NCBI GenBank assembly: GCA_030429105.1
Contig: JAUIDE010000013.1
Coordinates: 1 to 58,867, forward strand
Direction: 5' to 3'
Length of the DNA: 58,867 nt
Origin: Alphaproteobacteria bacterium
GTDB lineage: Bacteria; Pseudomonadota; Alphaproteobacteria; Rhodobacterales; Rhodobacteraceae
The notes under the pieces were generated by a model. It was not told the DNA's origin. It made no database searches and saw nothing but the letters and a program-made list of their open reading frames with translations. How positions within the stretch are numbered: the first letter of the stretch is position 1; each line of letters begins with the position of its first letter. Positions 25,563 through 36,644 of this stretch are shown here, in pieces. A program made the position numbers and the translations under genes.

Positions 25563-26024
25563 ATGGCACATGTAGAAACCTTGAAGCAGCGTCGGGAGCG
25601 GGAGAAGATTCCTGTCGTGCTCCTCCGCGCGATGCTCGTCCTCGTCCTCTCCGCCCTTCTCATCGTCTCCTACGCCGTCGTCACGGACAGGCCGCTTGAA
25701 GCCATGCCGCCGACGGACACGCCGGTGTTCAAGGAGCGGGAGATCATCCTTTCCGGCTCGATGAACGGGGCGGCGGAGGTGATGGACGTGAACGGAACGG
25801 TGATCGCGAGCCTCACGCCCGACAAGGGCGGCTTCATCGCCGGAGTCTATCGCGTGCTCGTCCGCGAGCGCAACAAACATGGGGTCGACATCCACGCCCC
25901 CATCCGCCTCGTCCGCTTCACCGACGGGCGCCTCTCTCTGAGGGACGCCCATACCGGCTGGCGGGCGGAGCTCATCGGCTTCGGCCGGGACAACGAGGCC
26001 GCCTTCTCGCGGCTTCTGGACTGA
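25563..26024 (+). CDS. puhC: PuhC, photosynthetic complex assembly protein
   Basis: This 153-aa protein has a single N-terminal membrane anchor (about residues 20-40) and a periplasmic domain containing REIILSGSMNGAAEVMDVNG. It corresponds to ORF162b of Rhodobacter, which influences LH1/RC organisation. The ATG at 25563 follows GGAGGCGGAC. Its position between puhB and the acsF block is conserved. Confidence 0.9.
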   Translation: MAHVETLKQRREREKIPVVLLRAMLVLVLSALLIVSYAVVTDRPLEAMPPTDTPVFKEREIILSGSMNGAAEVMDVNGTVIASLTPDKGGFIAGVYRVLVRERNKHGVDIHAPIRLVRFTDGRLSLRDAHTGWRAELIGFGRDNEAAFSRLLD

Positions 26025-26057
26025 CACGGGACTGCCAAAAAAAGGGGAGTAAAAACA

Positions 26058-26354
26058 ATGGGAATACTGAAGAGAAAGGTCGAGACGGCGCCCTGCACCG
26101 TCGAGGTCAGCCACAAGTTCGAAAGCCTGCACGCCCATGTCCGCTTCAACAACGGCGCCGTGGTCTATCCGGGCGACAGCGTGCTCGTCGAGGGCCCGCC
26201 GATCATGGCGGCCTATGGCGAGGTGGTGACGGAGGACCGGATCGCGAAGATCACCCGCGCCACGGCGCTGGAGCGGGCCTGGACGAAGGCGACCGGCGAT
26301 TTCGAATTCATGGAGCTCTGTGAGTTCTCGTTCTCGGAGGAGCGTCTGTCATGA
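26058..26354 (+). CDS. Conserved small protein of the puh-acsF block
   Basis: This 98-aa soluble protein reads MGILKRKVETAPCTVEVSHK at the start and has no membrane segment or signal peptide. A small hypothetical gene between puhC and acsF is common in Roseobacter-type photosynthesis clusters, so a role in photosystem assembly or cyclase function is likely, but the sequence shows no catalytic motif I can name. AAAAGGGGAGTAAAA gives a strong ribosome site. The stop overlaps the acsF start (ATGA), which suggests matched amounts with the cyclase. Confidence 0.8.
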   Translation: MGILKRKVETAPCTVEVSHKFESLHAHVRFNNGAVVYPGDSVLVEGPPIMAAYGEVVTEDRIAKITRATALERAWTKATGDFEFMELCEFSFSEERLS

Positions 26355-27424
26355 ACGCGCAAAGCCCGATCGAGGCGGCGAACGCCCTCGACACCAACGC
26401 GATGGCGCAGGAGACGACCCTCCTGAACCCGCGCTTTTACACCACCGATTTCGACGAGATGGACAAGATCGACGTCTCCCCCGTCCGCGAGGAATGGGAC
26501 CGGCTGATCGCCCAGATGCGCTCGGACCCGAACAAGAACCATTTCAAGAAGACGGCGGACTGGGACGAGGTGGACTGGGAGAACATGGAGCCGGGCCTGA
26601 AGGCCGAGGCGATCGACTTCCTCGTCTCCTCGCTCACCGCCGAATTCTCCGGCTGCGTTCTCTACAAGGAGATGAAGCGGCGCGGGACGAACAAGGACAT
26701 CTGCGAGCTCTTCGGCTTCATGTCCCGCGACGAGGCCCGGCATGCCGGCTTCATCAACGACGCGCTCCGCGAGGCGGGGATCGGCGTCAACCTCGGCTTC
26801 CTGACCAAGGCGAAGAAGTACACATACTTCAAGCCGAAGTTCATCTACTACGCGACGTATCTGTCCGAGAAGATCGGCTATGCGCGCTACATCACCATCT
26901 ACCGGCACCTTGAGAAGCATCCGGAATATCGGTTCCATCCGATCTTCAAGTGGTTCAAGGAGTGGTGCAATGACGAGTTCAGCCATGGCGAGGCCTTCGC
27001 CCTGCTGATGAAGACGGACCCGAAGCTGACATCCGGGCGCAACAAGCTCTGGATCAAGTTCTTCCTCGTCGCCGTCTTCGGCACGATGTGGGTGCGGGAC
27101 CATGCGCGCCACCGCTTCCACGATGCGCTCGGCATCGATATCGACTGGTACGATCAGGAGGTCTTCCGCAAGACGACGGAAATCTCCAAGCAGATCTTCC
27201 CGCTCGAACTCGACATGGAGAACCCGCGCTGGCGCCGGGGGCTGGAGAAGCTCAACGACGCCTTCGTCGCGATGGAGAAGGCGCACAAGCGGGGCGGGAT
27301 CGCCGGGCGCATCGGCAAGACGCTCGCCGGCGCGCGCGCCGGGCTCGCCTTCGCCGGGCTCTACCTGATCCCGTCGAAATCCTCGACGCCGCCGGCCGAC
27401 CCGCGGCTGGTTCCCGCCTACTGA
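26351..27424 (+). CDS. acsF: Mg-protoporphyrin IX monomethyl ester oxidative cyclase (aerobic)
   Basis: This 357-aa di-iron monooxygenase forms the isocyclic ring E of bacteriochlorophyll using O2. The iron-binding carboxylate and His motifs are visible: DEARHAGFIND and DEFSHGEAFA, with a preceding helix EFSGCVLYKEMKRRG. No O2-independent bchE is in the window, so this is the only cyclase seen and implies pigment synthesis under oxic conditions. Coupled to orf98 and puhE by overlaps. Confidence 0.96.
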   Translation: MNAQSPIEAANALDTNAMAQETTLLNPRFYTTDFDEMDKIDVSPVREEWDRLIAQMRSDPNKNHFKKTADWDEVDWENMEPGLKAEAIDFLVSSLTAEFSGCVLYKEMKRRGTNKDICELFGFMSRDEARHAGFINDALREAGIGVNLGFLTKAKKYTYFKPKFIYYATYLSEKIGYARYITIYRHLEKHPEYRFHPIFKWFKEWCNDEFSHGEAFALLMKTDPKLTSGRNKLWIKFFLVAVFGTMWVRDHARHRFHDALGIDIDWYDQEVFRKTTEISKQIFPLELDMENPRWRRGLEKLNDAFVAMEKAHKRGGIAGRIGKTLAGARAGLAFAGLYLIPSKSSTPPADPRLVPAY

Positions 27425-28236
27425 TGGGCGGGACCTGGACATGGGTCGTCGCGGCCCTGTTCCTCTGGTGGTTCTCCACCGGGGCGATCCTCTGCCGGGT
27501 GCGGATCGCGGACCGGAAGGGCGGGGCGGCGCATCTGCGCTCCGTGCTCTACGGCCTGCCGATCCTGCTCGGCGGGGTCTGGGGCTTCTACGCGACGCTG
27601 ACGGGGGAGGGGGCGGCGGCGGCTTTCGGCGCCTTCCTCTCCGCCCTTGCGATCTGGGGCTGGATCGAACTTGCGTTCCTTTCCGGCGTGGTGACCGGCC
27701 CGAACACGCGACCGCTGCCGCCGGGAACGCCGGAATGGGAGCGGTTCATCCGCGCCTGGGGCACGATCGCCTGGCATGAATTCCTGCTCGCGGCGGCGCT
27801 CGGACTCATGGCGCTGGCGGCCTGGGAGGCGCCGAACGCGGTGGCGTTCCACACCTTCCTCGTGCTCTTCCTCGCGCGGATCAGCGCGAAGCTGAACCTC
27901 TTCTACGGCGTGCCGCGGATCAATCTCGAATTCCTGCCGCGGCCGCTCGCCCATCTCGCGAGCCACTTCCGCATTCGCGCGCTCAACTGGGTCTTCCCGA
28001 TTTCCGTCACCGTTCTCGCCTTCGCCTCAGCGCACTGGCTGGAGCGGCTCCACGGGGCGGAAAGCGCGGGGGCGGAGGCGGGATATGCGCTGCTTGCGAC
28101 ACTGACTCTTCTGGCGATGCTCGAACACTGGTTTATGATTCTGCCAGCGCCGGATGCGAAACTCTGGCGCTGGATGCTTCCGGCTCCGAAGGAAACGGAA
28201 GATACAAGACGAAGCGAGGACGCTCATGGACTATGA
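27424..28236 (+). CDS. puhE: PuhE, membrane protein of the photosynthesis cluster (DUF3623)
   Basis: This 270-aa protein has about seven hydrophobic segments and matches the PuhE/DUF3623 family. Motifs are [18 protein letters not shown] and [20 protein letters not shown]. In Rhodobacter, PuhE modulates bacteriochlorophyll production by an unknown route. The ATG shares its first base with the acsF stop; the frame runs further upstream only as a shadow. It overlaps the hemA start by 11 nt, tying tetrapyrrole input to this operon. Confidence 0.92.
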   Translation: MGGTWTWVVAALFLWWFSTGAILCRVRIADRKGGAAHLRSVLYGLPILLGGVWGFYATLTGEGAAAAFGAFLSALAIWGWIELAFLSGVVTGPNTRPLPPGTPEWERFIRAWGTIAWHEFLLAAALGLMALAAWEAPNAVAFHTFLVLFLARISAKLNLFYGVPRINLEFLPRPLAHLASHFRIRALNWVFPISVTVLAFASAHWLERLHGAESAGAEAGYALLATLTLLAMLEHWFMILPAPDAKLWRWMLPAPKETEDTRRSEDAHGL

Positions 28237-29440
28237 TCAATTGTTCGAGGCCCAGCTCGACGCCCTGAAAAAAGAAGGCAATTATCGCGTCTTCGCCGAT
28301 CTTGAGCGCCAGAGGGGCGCCTTCCCGGTCGCCCGCAACCGCCACGGGGCGGGGGAGCGGCAGGTGACGATCTGGTGCTCCAACGACTATCTCTGCATGG
28401 GCCAGCACCCGGACGTGATCGACGCCATGGTCCGCACCGTGGAAAGCTGCGGCGCGGGCGCCGGCGGCACGCGGAACATCTCCGGCACCTCGCACCACCA
28501 CCACCTGCTGGAGCGGGAACTGGCGGACCTGCACGGGAAGGAGGCGGCGCTGCTCTTCACCTCGGGCTATGTCTCGAACTGGGCGGCGCTCGGCACGCTC
28601 GGCTCGCGGCTTCCGAACGCGGTCATCCTGTCGGACAGCCTCAACCACGCCTCGATGATCGAGGGCATCCGCCACAGCCGGGCGGAGAAGGTGATCTGGA
28701 AGCATAACGACGTCGCCGACCTCGAGAAAAAGCTCGCGGCCATCGACCCGTCGCGGCCCAAGATCGTTGCCTTCGAGAGCGTCTACTCGATGGACGGGGA
28801 CATCGCGCCGATCCGCGAGATCGTCGAGGTTTCCGAGAAATACGGCGCGATGACCTATCTCGACGAGGTTCACGCCGTCGGCCTCTACGGCCCGCGGGGC
28901 GGCGGCGTCGCCGAACAGGAAGGCCTGATGGACCGGATCACGCTGATCGAGGGGACGCTGGGCAAGGCCTATGGCGTCGTCGGCGGCTATATCGCCGGCT
29001 CCTTCGCGCTCTGCGACTTCATCCGCAGCTTCGCCTCCGGCTTCATCTTCACCACCGCCCTGCCGCCCGCCGTGGCGGCGGCGGCGACCGCCTCGATCCG
29101 GCACCTGAAGACGAGCGATGCGGAGCGCCAGATGCAGCGCCTCCGCGTCCGCCAGCTTCGCGCGGCGCTGGACCGGGAGGGGATCCCGCACCTGCCGAAC
29201 CCGAGCCACATCATCCCCGTGATGATCAAGGACCCGGTGAAGTGCAAGATGATCTCCGACATCCTGATGGAGCGGTTCGGGATCTACGTTCAGCCGATCA
29301 ACTATCCGACCGTGCCGAAGGGGACGGAGCGGCTTCGCTTCACGCCCTCGCCGCTCCATACCGAGGCGGATATCGAGCGGCTCGTCTCCGCGCTCTCCTC
29401 GCTCTGGAGCCAGTGCGCGCTGGCGCGCCGCGCGGCCTGA
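28226..29440 (+). CDS. hemA: 5-aminolevulinate synthase
   Basis: This 404-aa PLP enzyme condenses glycine and succinyl-CoA to ALA, the entry to tetrapyrrole synthesis in alphaproteobacteria. The catalytic PLP Lys is in [15 protein letters not shown], with the glycine-rich region [13 protein letters not shown] and [15 protein letters not shown] upstream. The ATG at 28226 gives the family start [15 protein letters not shown]. Last gene of the photosynthesis block, so pigment demand and ALA supply are linked. Confidence 0.97.
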   Translation: MDYDQLFEAQLDALKKEGNYRVFADLERQRGAFPVARNRHGAGERQVTIWCSNDYLCMGQHPDVIDAMVRTVESCGAGAGGTRNISGTSHHHHLLERELADLHGKEAALLFTSGYVSNWAALGTLGSRLPNAVILSDSLNHASMIEGIRHSRAEKVIWKHNDVADLEKKLAAIDPSRPKIVAFESVYSMDGDIAPIREIVEVSEKYGAMTYLDEVHAVGLYGPRGGGVAEQEGLMDRITLIEGTLGKAYGVVGGYIAGSFALCDFIRSFASGFIFTTALPPAVAAAATASIRHLKTSDAERQMQRLRVRQLRAALDREGIPHLPNPSHIIPVMIKDPVKCKMISDILMERFGIYVQPINYPTVPKGTERLRFTPSPLHTEADIERLVSALSSLWSQCALARRAA

Positions 29441-29460
29441 GCCGGCCTGGAAGCCTTCCG

Positions 29461-29497
29461 GCGCGGGGCCTTCGCGGGCCCCGCGCCTCGCATTTTA
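29461..29497 (+). terminator. Terminator after hemA
   Basis: A perfect 10-bp stem (29461-29470 with 29477-29486, TTCGCG loop) is followed within 10 nt by TTTT. It closes the photosynthesis block and separates it from clpP. Confidence 0.75.
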
Positions 29498-29505
29498 GGC
29501 GTTCG

Positions 29506-29533
29506 CTTGAAGCGCGCCGGGCGAGCCCCTAAG
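29506..29533 (+). promoter_or_regulatory. Candidate RpoH (heat-shock) promoter of clpP
   Basis: CTTGAAG (29506-29512), a 13-nt spacer and CCCCTAAG (29526-29533) resemble the RpoH pattern (CTTGAAA then CCCCATNT). It lies 31 nt before the clpP ATG. The -10 matches well only in its CCCC half. Confidence 0.45.
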
Positions 29534-29563
29534 ACTCGCTCAGACCCACCGAAAGGCCCCCCG

Positions 29564-30193
29564 ATGAGAGACCCGATCGACACCTACATGAACACCCTCG
29601 TTCCGATGGTGGTCGAGCAGACGGCGCGCGGGGAGCGCGCCTACGACATCTATTCCCGCCTCCTGAAGGAGCGGATCATCTTCCTCTCCGGGCCGGTGCA
29701 TGACGGCATGTCCACCCTCATGGTGGCGCAGCTCCTCTTCCTCGAGGCCGAGAACCCGAAGAAGGAGATCTCGATGTACATCAACAGCCCGGGCGGGGTC
29801 GTCACCTCCGGGCTCTCGATCTACGACACGATGCAGTACATCCGGCCGAAGGTCTCCACGCTCTGCGTCGGCCAAGCGGCCTCCATGGGCTCGCTCCTCC
29901 TCGCCGCCGGCGAGAAGGAGATGCGCTTCTCCCTTCCGAACAGCCGCATCATGGTCCACCAGCCCTCCGGCGGCTTTCAGGGCCAGGCCTCGGACATCCA
30001 GATCCACGCCAAGGAGGTTCTGGAGCTGAAGGAGCGGCTCAATAACATCTACGTCAAGCATTGCGGGCAGGATTACGAGACGGTGGAGCGTGCGCTCGAC
30101 CGCGACAACTTCATGACCGCGGAAAAGGCCAAGGATTGGGGCCTGGTGGACGAGATCGTCACCAGCCGCGACGTTCCCGCGGCGGACGCGTGA
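29564..30193 (+). CDS. clpP: ATP-dependent Clp protease proteolytic subunit
   Basis: This 209-aa serine protease assembles as a 14-mer chamber fed by ClpX or ClpA. The catalytic Ser is in [14 protein letters not shown] and the His in [16 protein letters not shown] prefer ATG 29564 ([19 protein letters not shown]), which fits the 207-210-aa family length; the frame extends to 29507 but would add an Arg/Lys-rich stretch overlapping the promoter candidate. Confidence 0.96.
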   Translation: MRDPIDTYMNTLVPMVVEQTARGERAYDIYSRLLKERIIFLSGPVHDGMSTLMVAQLLFLEAENPKKEISMYINSPGGVVTSGLSIYDTMQYIRPKVSTLCVGQAASMGSLLLAAGEKEMRFSLPNSRIMVHQPSGGFQGQASDIQIHAKEVLELKERLNNIYVKHCGQDYETVERALDRDNFMTAEKAKDWGLVDEIVTSRDVPAADA

Positions 30194-30383
30194 CGAACCC
30201 GCCGCGCGCCGTTCCCTAAAGCCTGTGACGTTACGCACGCCCGGCGCCCTTGCGCCGGGTAGGCGGACCATGCACAACTGTCGCAAAGCGGGATTCGAAC
30301 GGGCGGATGCGACTGGCGATCTTTCGTTAACCCCCGCTGGATACGTTTTTTGAAGCCCCACCCCCCGGGGCCGGGAGAGCCGA

Positions 30384-31655
<1,272 letters not shown>

Positions 31656-31676
31656 CCTCGCCCTCCCGGCGGCTCG

Positions 31677-31705
31677 CTTGAAATCGGGCCGCCGCCGCTC
31701 CACAT
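31677..31705 (+). promoter_or_regulatory. Candidate RpoH (heat-shock) promoter of lon
   Basis: CTTGAAA (31677-31683) is an exact RpoH -35 element. A 14-nt spacer leads to CTCCACAT (31698-31705), an imperfect match to CCCCATNT. It lies in the 132-nt clpX-lon spacer, 82 nt before the lon ATG. lon is a classic heat-shock gene, which supports the reading. Confidence 0.5.
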
Positions 31706-31787
31706 CGTCAATTACCCCTGTGATCCGGGAACCTGCGCGGAGCCGCCTGCGGGCCGCGCCCGTTCGCCGCAAGTAGAAAGCAGACAC

Positions 31788-34193
31788 ATGACCGATCATT
31801 CGCCCGAAGCGGCCACCCTTCCCGTTCTGCCGCTTCGCGACATCGTCGTCTTCCCGCACATGATCGTGCCGCTCTTCGTGGGGCGCGAGAAATCCGTACG
31901 CGCTCTCGAGGCGGTGATGAAGGACGACAAGTCGATCCTCCTCGCCTCGCAGAAGGATCCTTCGGAGGACGAGCCGGGCGCCGGCTCGATCTACGGGATC
32001 GGGACGGTCGCGAACGTGCTCCAGCTCCTGAAGCTGCCGGACGGGACGGTGAAGGTGCTCGTCGAGGGCAAGGCGCGCGCGCGGATCGACAAGTTCGGCG
32101 ACCGCGAGGATTATTTCGAGGCGACGGCCACGGTCCTCCCCGAAACGGCGGGGGACAAGGACGCCGTGGAGGCGCTGAGCCGCTCCATCGCCGCCGAGTT
32201 CGAGAAATACGTCAAGCTCAACAAGAGCGTGCCGCAGGAGGCCGTCGGCACCGTCTCCCAGATCAAGGAGCCGGCCAAGCTCGCGGACACGATCGCCGGC
32301 CATCTCGGCGTCAACCTTTCCGAGAAGCAGGCGCTGCTCGAGATGACGGACGTGGCGAAGCGGCTCGAGCGCATCTACGGCCTGATGCAGGGGGAGATTT
32401 CCGTCCTCCAGGTCGAGCGGAAGATCAAGACGCGCGTGAAGTCCCAGATGGAGAAGACGCAGCGCGAATATTACCTCAACGAGCAGATGAAGGCGATCCA
32501 GCGCGAACTCGGCGACGGCGAGGAGGGCGCGGACGCGGCGACGGAATATCAGGAGCGGATCGAGAACACCAAGCTCTCGAAGGAGGCGCGGGACAAGGCG
32601 CTCGCGGAGGTCAAGAAGCTCCGCCAGATGTCCCCCATGTCCGCCGAGGCGACGGTGGTGCGGAACTATCTCGACTGGATGCTGTCGATCCCGTGGGGCG
32701 TGAAGTCCCGCGTCAAGAAGGACCTGAAGAAGGCCGAGGAGATCCTCGACGCGGATCATTACGGGCTGGAGAAGGTGAAGGAGCGGATGGTCGAGTATCT
32801 CGCCGTCCAGCAGCGCTCCAAGAAGCTGAAGGGCCCGATCCTCTGCCTCGTCGGCCCGCCGGGCGTCGGCAAGACCTCGCTCGGCAAGTCGGTCGCGAAG
32901 GCGACGGGGCGCGAGTTCATCCGCATCTCGCTCGGCGGCGTCCGGGACGAGGCGGAGATTCGCGGCCACCGGCGGACCTATATCGGCTCCATGCCGGGCA
33001 AGATCATCCAGTCCATGAAGAAGGCGAAGACGACGAATCCGCTCATCCTGCTCGACGAGATCGACAAGATGGGGCAGGACTTCCGCGGTGACCCGGCCTC
33101 CGCGATGCTGGAGGTGCTGGACCCGGAGCAGAACGCCACGTTCATGGACCATTACCTGGAGGTCGAATACGACCTCTCGAACGTGATGTTCATCACCACG
33201 GCCAACAGCTACAACATGCCCCGGCCGCTCCTCGACCGGATGGAGATCATCCCGCTCTCGGGCTACACCGAGGACGAGAAGGCCGAGATCGCGCGGCGCC
33301 ATCTCATCGAGAAGCAGATGAAGGGCCACGGCCTCACGAAGGGCGAGTTCAGCCTGACGGACGCGGCGCTGATCGACATCGTCCGCTATTACACGCGGGA
33401 GGCCGGCGTCCGGAATCTCGAGCGGGAGATCGCCAAGCTCTGCCGCAAGGCGGTGACGGAGATCGTGAAGGGCGCCGAGAAGAAGGTCGTCGTCACGCCC
33501 GAGCGGCTGGAGAAGATGCTCGGCGTCCGCCGCTTCAAGTTCGGCCTCGCCGAGGAGAAGGACGAGATCGGCGTCGTCACCGGCCTCGCCTGGACGGAGG
33601 TGGGGGGCGACCTCCTCTCCATCGAGGCGCTGAAGCTGCCCGGAAAGGGCCGCATGAAGACGACCGGCAAGCTCGGCGACGTGATGAAGGAATCGATCGA
33701 CGCGGCCTCCTCCTATGTGCGGAGCCAGGCGACGTCCATCGGCGTGAAGCCGCCGGATTTCGAGAAGATGGACATCCACGTCCACGTCCCCGAAGGCGCG
33801 ACGCCGAAGGACGGACCCTCCGCCGGCATCGGCATGGTGACCTCCATCGTCTCCATGCTCACCGGCATCCCCGTCCGCCGCGACGTGGCGATGACGGGGG
33901 AGGTGACGCTCCGCGGCAATGTCCTGCCCATCGGCGGGCTGAAGGAGAAGCTCCTTGCGGCGCTGCGCGGCGGCGTCACGACGGTGCTGATCCCGAAGGA
34001 CAACGCCAAGGACCTGCCGGAGATCCCCGACAACGTGAAGAACGGGCTGGAGATCATCCCGGTCTCCACCGTCTCCGAGGTGCTGCGGCATGCGCTGGTG
34101 CGGGCGCCGGAGCCCATTGAATGGGACGAGGCGGCGGAGGCGGCGGCGCTCGCCGCCAAGGCCGGGCAGGAATCGGGCGCTTCCGCTCATTGA
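31788..34193 (+). CDS. lon: ATP-dependent protease Lon
   Basis: This 801-aa protein has the three-part Lon layout: an N-terminal substrate domain ([19 protein letters not shown]), an AAA+ module with Walker [14 protein letters not shown] around residue 355, and a C-terminal Ser-Lys protease with the catalytic Ser in [11 protein letters not shown] and the Lys in [15 protein letters not shown]. It degrades misfolded and regulatory proteins in the cytoplasm. The length is normal. Confidence 0.98.
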   Translation: MTDHSPEAATLPVLPLRDIVVFPHMIVPLFVGREKSVRALEAVMKDDKSILLASQKDPSEDEPGAGSIYGIGTVANVLQLLKLPDGTVKVLVEGKARARIDKFGDREDYFEATATVLPETAGDKDAVEALSRSIAAEFEKYVKLNKSVPQEAVGTVSQIKEPAKLADTIAGHLGVNLSEKQALLEMTDVAKRLERIYGLMQGEISVLQVERKIKTRVKSQMEKTQREYYLNEQMKAIQRELGDGEEGADAATEYQERIENTKLSKEARDKALAEVKKLRQMSPMSAEATVVRNYLDWMLSIPWGVKSRVKKDLKKAEEILDADHYGLEKVKERMVEYLAVQQRSKKLKGPILCLVGPPGVGKTSLGKSVAKATGREFIRISLGGVRDEAEIRGHRRTYIGSMPGKIIQSMKKAKTTNPLILLDEIDKMGQDFRGDPASAMLEVLDPEQNATFMDHYLEVEYDLSNVMFITTANSYNMPRPLLDRMEIIPLSGYTEDEKAEIARRHLIEKQMKGHGLTKGEFSLTDAALIDIVRYYTREAGVRNLEREIAKLCRKAVTEIVKGAEKKVVVTPERLEKMLGVRRFKFGLAEEKDEIGVVTGLAWTEVGGDLLSIEALKLPGKGRMKTTGKLGDVMKESIDAASSYVRSQATSIGVKPPDFEKMDIHVHVPEGATPKDGPSAGIGMVTSIVSMLTGIPVRRDVAMTGEVTLRGNVLPIGGLKEKLLAALRGGVTTVLIPKDNAKDLPEIPDNVKNGLEIIPVSTVSEVLRHALVRAPEPIEWDEAAEAAALAAKAGQESGASAH

Positions 34194-34200
34194 CCTGACG

Positions 34201-34235
34201 CGCGGGGCGAAAGGCGCTTTGCCTTTCGCCCCGCG
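34201..34235 (+). terminator. Hairpin terminator after lon
   Basis: A perfect 15-bp stem (34201-34215 with 34221-34235) with a 5-nt loop begins about 8 nt after the lon stop. There is no real T-run after it, but the stem contains TTT and is very stable. It separates lon from the tRNA-Val gene. Confidence 0.75.
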
Positions 34236-34256
34236 CTCGTCTAGACCGGCGGCGAA

Positions 34257-34332
34257 GGGCGGTTAGCTCAGCTGGCAGAGCGCCTCGTTTACACCGAGGA
34301 TGTCGGCGGTTCGATCCCGTCACCGCCCACCA
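34257..34332 (+). tRNA. tRNA-Val (anticodon TAC)
   Basis: A full 76-nt cloverleaf: acceptor GGGCGGT pairs with ACCGCCC, the anticodon arm CCTCG-TTTACAC-CGAGG has TAC at 34290-34292, the T arm has TTCGATC, and CCA is encoded. No mismatches beyond one G-U in the T stem. Confidence 0.98.
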
Positions 34333-34441
34333 CTCCCCCACCTCCACCATAGCGACATTTTCGGGTTCCGCGCGCTTGACGCGCCCGCCCGGCTTGAATA
34401 GAGAACGCTCACACCGGCGGCGAGACCGCCGGGAGAGATGC

Positions 34442-34518
34442 GCGGTTGTAGCTCAGTCGGTTAGAGTACCGGCCTGTCACGCCGGGGGTCGCGGGTTCGA
34501 GCCCCGTCAACCGCGCCA
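34442..34518 (+). tRNA. tRNA-Asp (anticodon GTC)
   Basis: A 77-nt cloverleaf: acceptor GCGGTTG pairs with CAACCGC, the anticodon arm CCGGC-CTGTCAC-GCCGG carries GTC at 34476-34478, the discriminator is G, and CCA is encoded. Lies 109 nt after tRNA-Val; the 243 nt that follow before nuoA contain no gene I can support. Confidence 0.98.
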
Positions 34519-34761
34519 TCTCCCCCAATCCGAAAGTCGAGACGAGCAGCGCGGAAGCACCGCCTCGGTAAGGGTTTATCAACCTTCACGATGCGAGATC
34601 GCCCGGGCCGGAACGCTTGGGCGCGCCCGGCCGGCTCCTGTATGCGGATGGGCGCCGGAGCGCGGAATCGCCCCCTGTCTCGGTTGACCGGAAGGGGGGG
34701 CGGGAGTAGAGACGAGGCGTCGTGCGCTGCACTGCAAGATGGCGCAGGGGAGACCGGACGC

Positions 34762-35127
34762 ATGGATGATCTGCTGCGGGAATACCTGCCGATCCTGATC
34801 TTTCTCGGGCTGGCGCTGGGGCTCGGACTGCTCCTGATGATCGCCGCGCTCGTGCTCGCGGTGCGGCGGCCCGACCCGGAAAAGATCTCCGCCTATGAAT
34901 GCGGCTTCAACGCCTTCGACGATGCGCGGATGAAGTTCGACGTGCGGTTCTACCTCGTCTCCATCCTCTTCATCATCTTCGACCTCGAAGTCGCGTTCCT
35001 GTTTCCCTGGGCGGTTGCCTTCCAGGATATCGGGCTCTTCGGCTTCTGGTCGATGATCGTGTTCCTCGGCGTGCTGACGGTCGGCTTCGCCTATGAATGG
35101 AAGAAGGGAGCCCTCGAATGGGAGTGA
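34762..35127 (+). CDS. nuoA: NADH-quinone oxidoreductase subunit A
   Basis: This 121-aa subunit has three membrane helices and is part of the quinone-binding junction of complex I. The conserved loop [20 protein letters not shown] is present. The ATG at 34762 ([16 protein letters not shown]) fits the family; the frame is open 57 codons further upstream but that part is Arg-rich and non-conserved. First gene of the nuo operon. Confidence 0.96.
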   Translation: MDDLLREYLPILIFLGLALGLGLLLMIAALVLAVRRPDPEKISAYECGFNAFDDARMKFDVRFYLVSILFIIFDLEVAFLFPWAVAFQDIGLFGFWSMIVFLGVLTVGFAYEWKKGALEWE

Positions 35128-35651
35128 CCGCAGGACCGGTCGCCGCGGGCGCCGACAAGGACGTGCTGGCGCGGAACGTCTCCGCCGAACTGGCGGATCG
35201 CGGCTATCTGCTGACCACGGCCGAGGACCTCGTGAACTGGGCGCGCACCGGCTCGCTCTTCTGGATGACCTTCGGCCTCGCCTGCTGCGCCGTCGAGATG
35301 ATGCAGACATCGATGCCGCGCTATGACGCGGAGCGCTTCGGCTTCGCCCCGCGCGCCAGCCCGCGGCAATCCGACGTGATGATCGTCGCCGGCACGCTGA
35401 CCAACAAGATGGCCCCCGCGCTCCGCAAGGTCTATGACCAGATGCCGGAGCCCCGCTACGTCATCTCCATGGGCTCCTGCGCCAATGGCGGCGGTTATTA
35501 CCATTACAGCTATTCCGTCGTCCGCGGCTGCGACCGGATCGTGCCGGTGGACATCTACGTCCCCGGCTGCCCGCCGACGGCGGAGGCGCTGCTCTACGGC
35601 ATCCTGCAACTGCAGAAGAAGATCCGCCGGACGGGCACCATAGTCCGATAG
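35118..35651 (+). CDS. nuoB: NADH-quinone oxidoreductase subunit B
   Basis: This 177-aa subunit binds cluster N2, the last electron carrier before quinone. The tandem Cys pair is in [10 protein letters not shown], with further ligands in GSCANGGG and [10 protein letters not shown] prefer ATG 35118, with GGGAG 7 nt upstream; it overlaps nuoA by 10 nt. An ATG at 35097 is a longer alternative with a poorer match to the family start. Confidence 0.96.
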   Translation: MGVTAGPVAAGADKDVLARNVSAELADRGYLLTTAEDLVNWARTGSLFWMTFGLACCAVEMMQTSMPRYDAERFGFAPRASPRQSDVMIVAGTLTNKMAPALRKVYDQMPEPRYVISMGSCANGGGYYHYSYSVVRGCDRIVPVDIYVPGCPPTAEALLYGILQLQKKIRRTGTIVR

Positions 35652-35659
35652 GAGGGCGC

Positions 35660-36265
35660 ATGAGCGAGGCTCTGAACGAGCTCAGCGAGCAGATCGAGGC
35701 GGCGAAGGGCGCCGCGCTCGTCTCGTCCGCGGTCGCCAACGGCGAGCTGACGGTGGAGACCACGCCGGGCGCGCTGATCGAGCTGCTGACCTGGCTGAAG
35801 ACCAACGGCGCCATGCAGTTCACCACGCTGGTGGACATCTGCGGGGTGGACTGGCCGGGCCGGGAGGCGCGGTTCGACGTCGTCTATCACCTGCTTTCGA
35901 TGCGGCAGAACCAGCGCCTCCGGGTGAAGGTCGCCGTGGCGGAGGATCAGTTCGTCCCCTCCTGCGTCTCCGTCTTCCCCTGCGCCGACTGGTTCGAGCG
36001 CGAGGTGTTCGACATGTATGGCGTGATGTTCTCCGGCCATCCGGACCTCCGCCGCATCCTCACGGATTACGGCTTCCGCGGCCATCCGCTCCGGAAGGAC
36101 TTTCCGACGACCGGCTATGTCGAGGTCCGTTACGACGAGGAGCAGAAGCGGGTGGTCTATGAGCCCGTCAGCCTCGTGCAGGAATACCGCCAGTTCGACT
36201 TCATGAGCCCGTGGGAAGGGGCCGACTACATCCTCCCCGGCGACGAGAAGAAGGGAGCCGCCTGA
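35660..36265 (+). CDS. nuoC: NADH-quinone oxidoreductase subunit C
   Basis: This 201-aa hydrophilic subunit of the connecting arm carries the 30-kDa subunit signature [21 protein letters not shown] and ends [18 protein letters not shown] plus a short tail. It is separate from NuoD, unlike the fused NuoCD of E. coli. GGAGGGCGC precedes the start. Confidence 0.97.
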   Translation: MSEALNELSEQIEAAKGAALVSSAVANGELTVETTPGALIELLTWLKTNGAMQFTTLVDICGVDWPGREARFDVVYHLLSMRQNQRLRVKVAVAEDQFVPSCVSVFPCADWFEREVFDMYGVMFSGHPDLRRILTDYGFRGHPLRKDFPTTGYVEVRYDEEQKRVVYEPVSLVQEYRQFDFMSPWEGADYILPGDEKKGAA

Positions 36266-36642
36266 TGCTTGACGATTCCGCCCTCGCCGAGGTCGAAGCC
36301 GCCGCCATCGCCTATTGCGTCGCGCTCCATGAGGGGGATGTGGCGGGGCTGGAGGCGCTCTTCCATCCGCGCGCGAACCTCTACGCAGCGCAGAACGGCG
36401 CGCTGATCGAGAACAGCCGGCAGGTCTTCCTCGACCGCGCGAAGGCGCGGGGCGCGATGCCCGGCGCGCCGGATTACGCGATCCACGCCGTCCGGGCCGA
36501 GGGGCCGGAGATGGCGCATGTGACGCTCTCCGTGGCCCTGCCGCCGCGCCGCTTCACGGATTATCTCAACTTCCTGAAGCTGGACGGGCGCTGGGTCGTG
36601 ATAGCCAAGGTCTTCCGCGTCGCGGAAGGGCCGGAGCTCTGA
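36265..36642 (+). CDS. NTF2-like / lumazine-binding-like protein inside nuo
   Basis: This 125-aa protein is inserted between nuoC and nuoD. The pattern ([20 protein letters not shown], a substrate-pocket middle, and [22 protein letters not shown] at the end) fits the NTF2-like superfamily, in particular the putative lumazine-binding group. No redox cofactor motif is seen. The ATG overlaps the nuoC stop (TGATG) and nuoD starts 2 nt after its end, so it is certainly co-translated with complex I genes. Whether it acts on complex I is unknown. Confidence 0.8.
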   Translation: MLDDSALAEVEAAAIAYCVALHEGDVAGLEALFHPRANLYAAQNGALIENSRQVFLDRAKARGAMPGAPDYAIHAVRAEGPEMAHVTLSVALPPRRFTDYLNFLKLDGRWVVIAKVFRVAEGPEL

Positions 36643-36644
36643 CG

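Noticed and set aside
30240-30259. 8-bp hairpin between clpP and clpX as a terminator
   Set aside because: No T-run, and clpP and clpX are commonly co-transcribed; recorded only as a structure.
34519-34761. A gene or clear nuo promoter in the spacer between tRNA-Asp and nuoA
   Set aside because: The open frames here are Arg-rich and unconserved, and I could not find a convincing -35/-10 pair; the region must hold the nuo promoter but I cannot place it.
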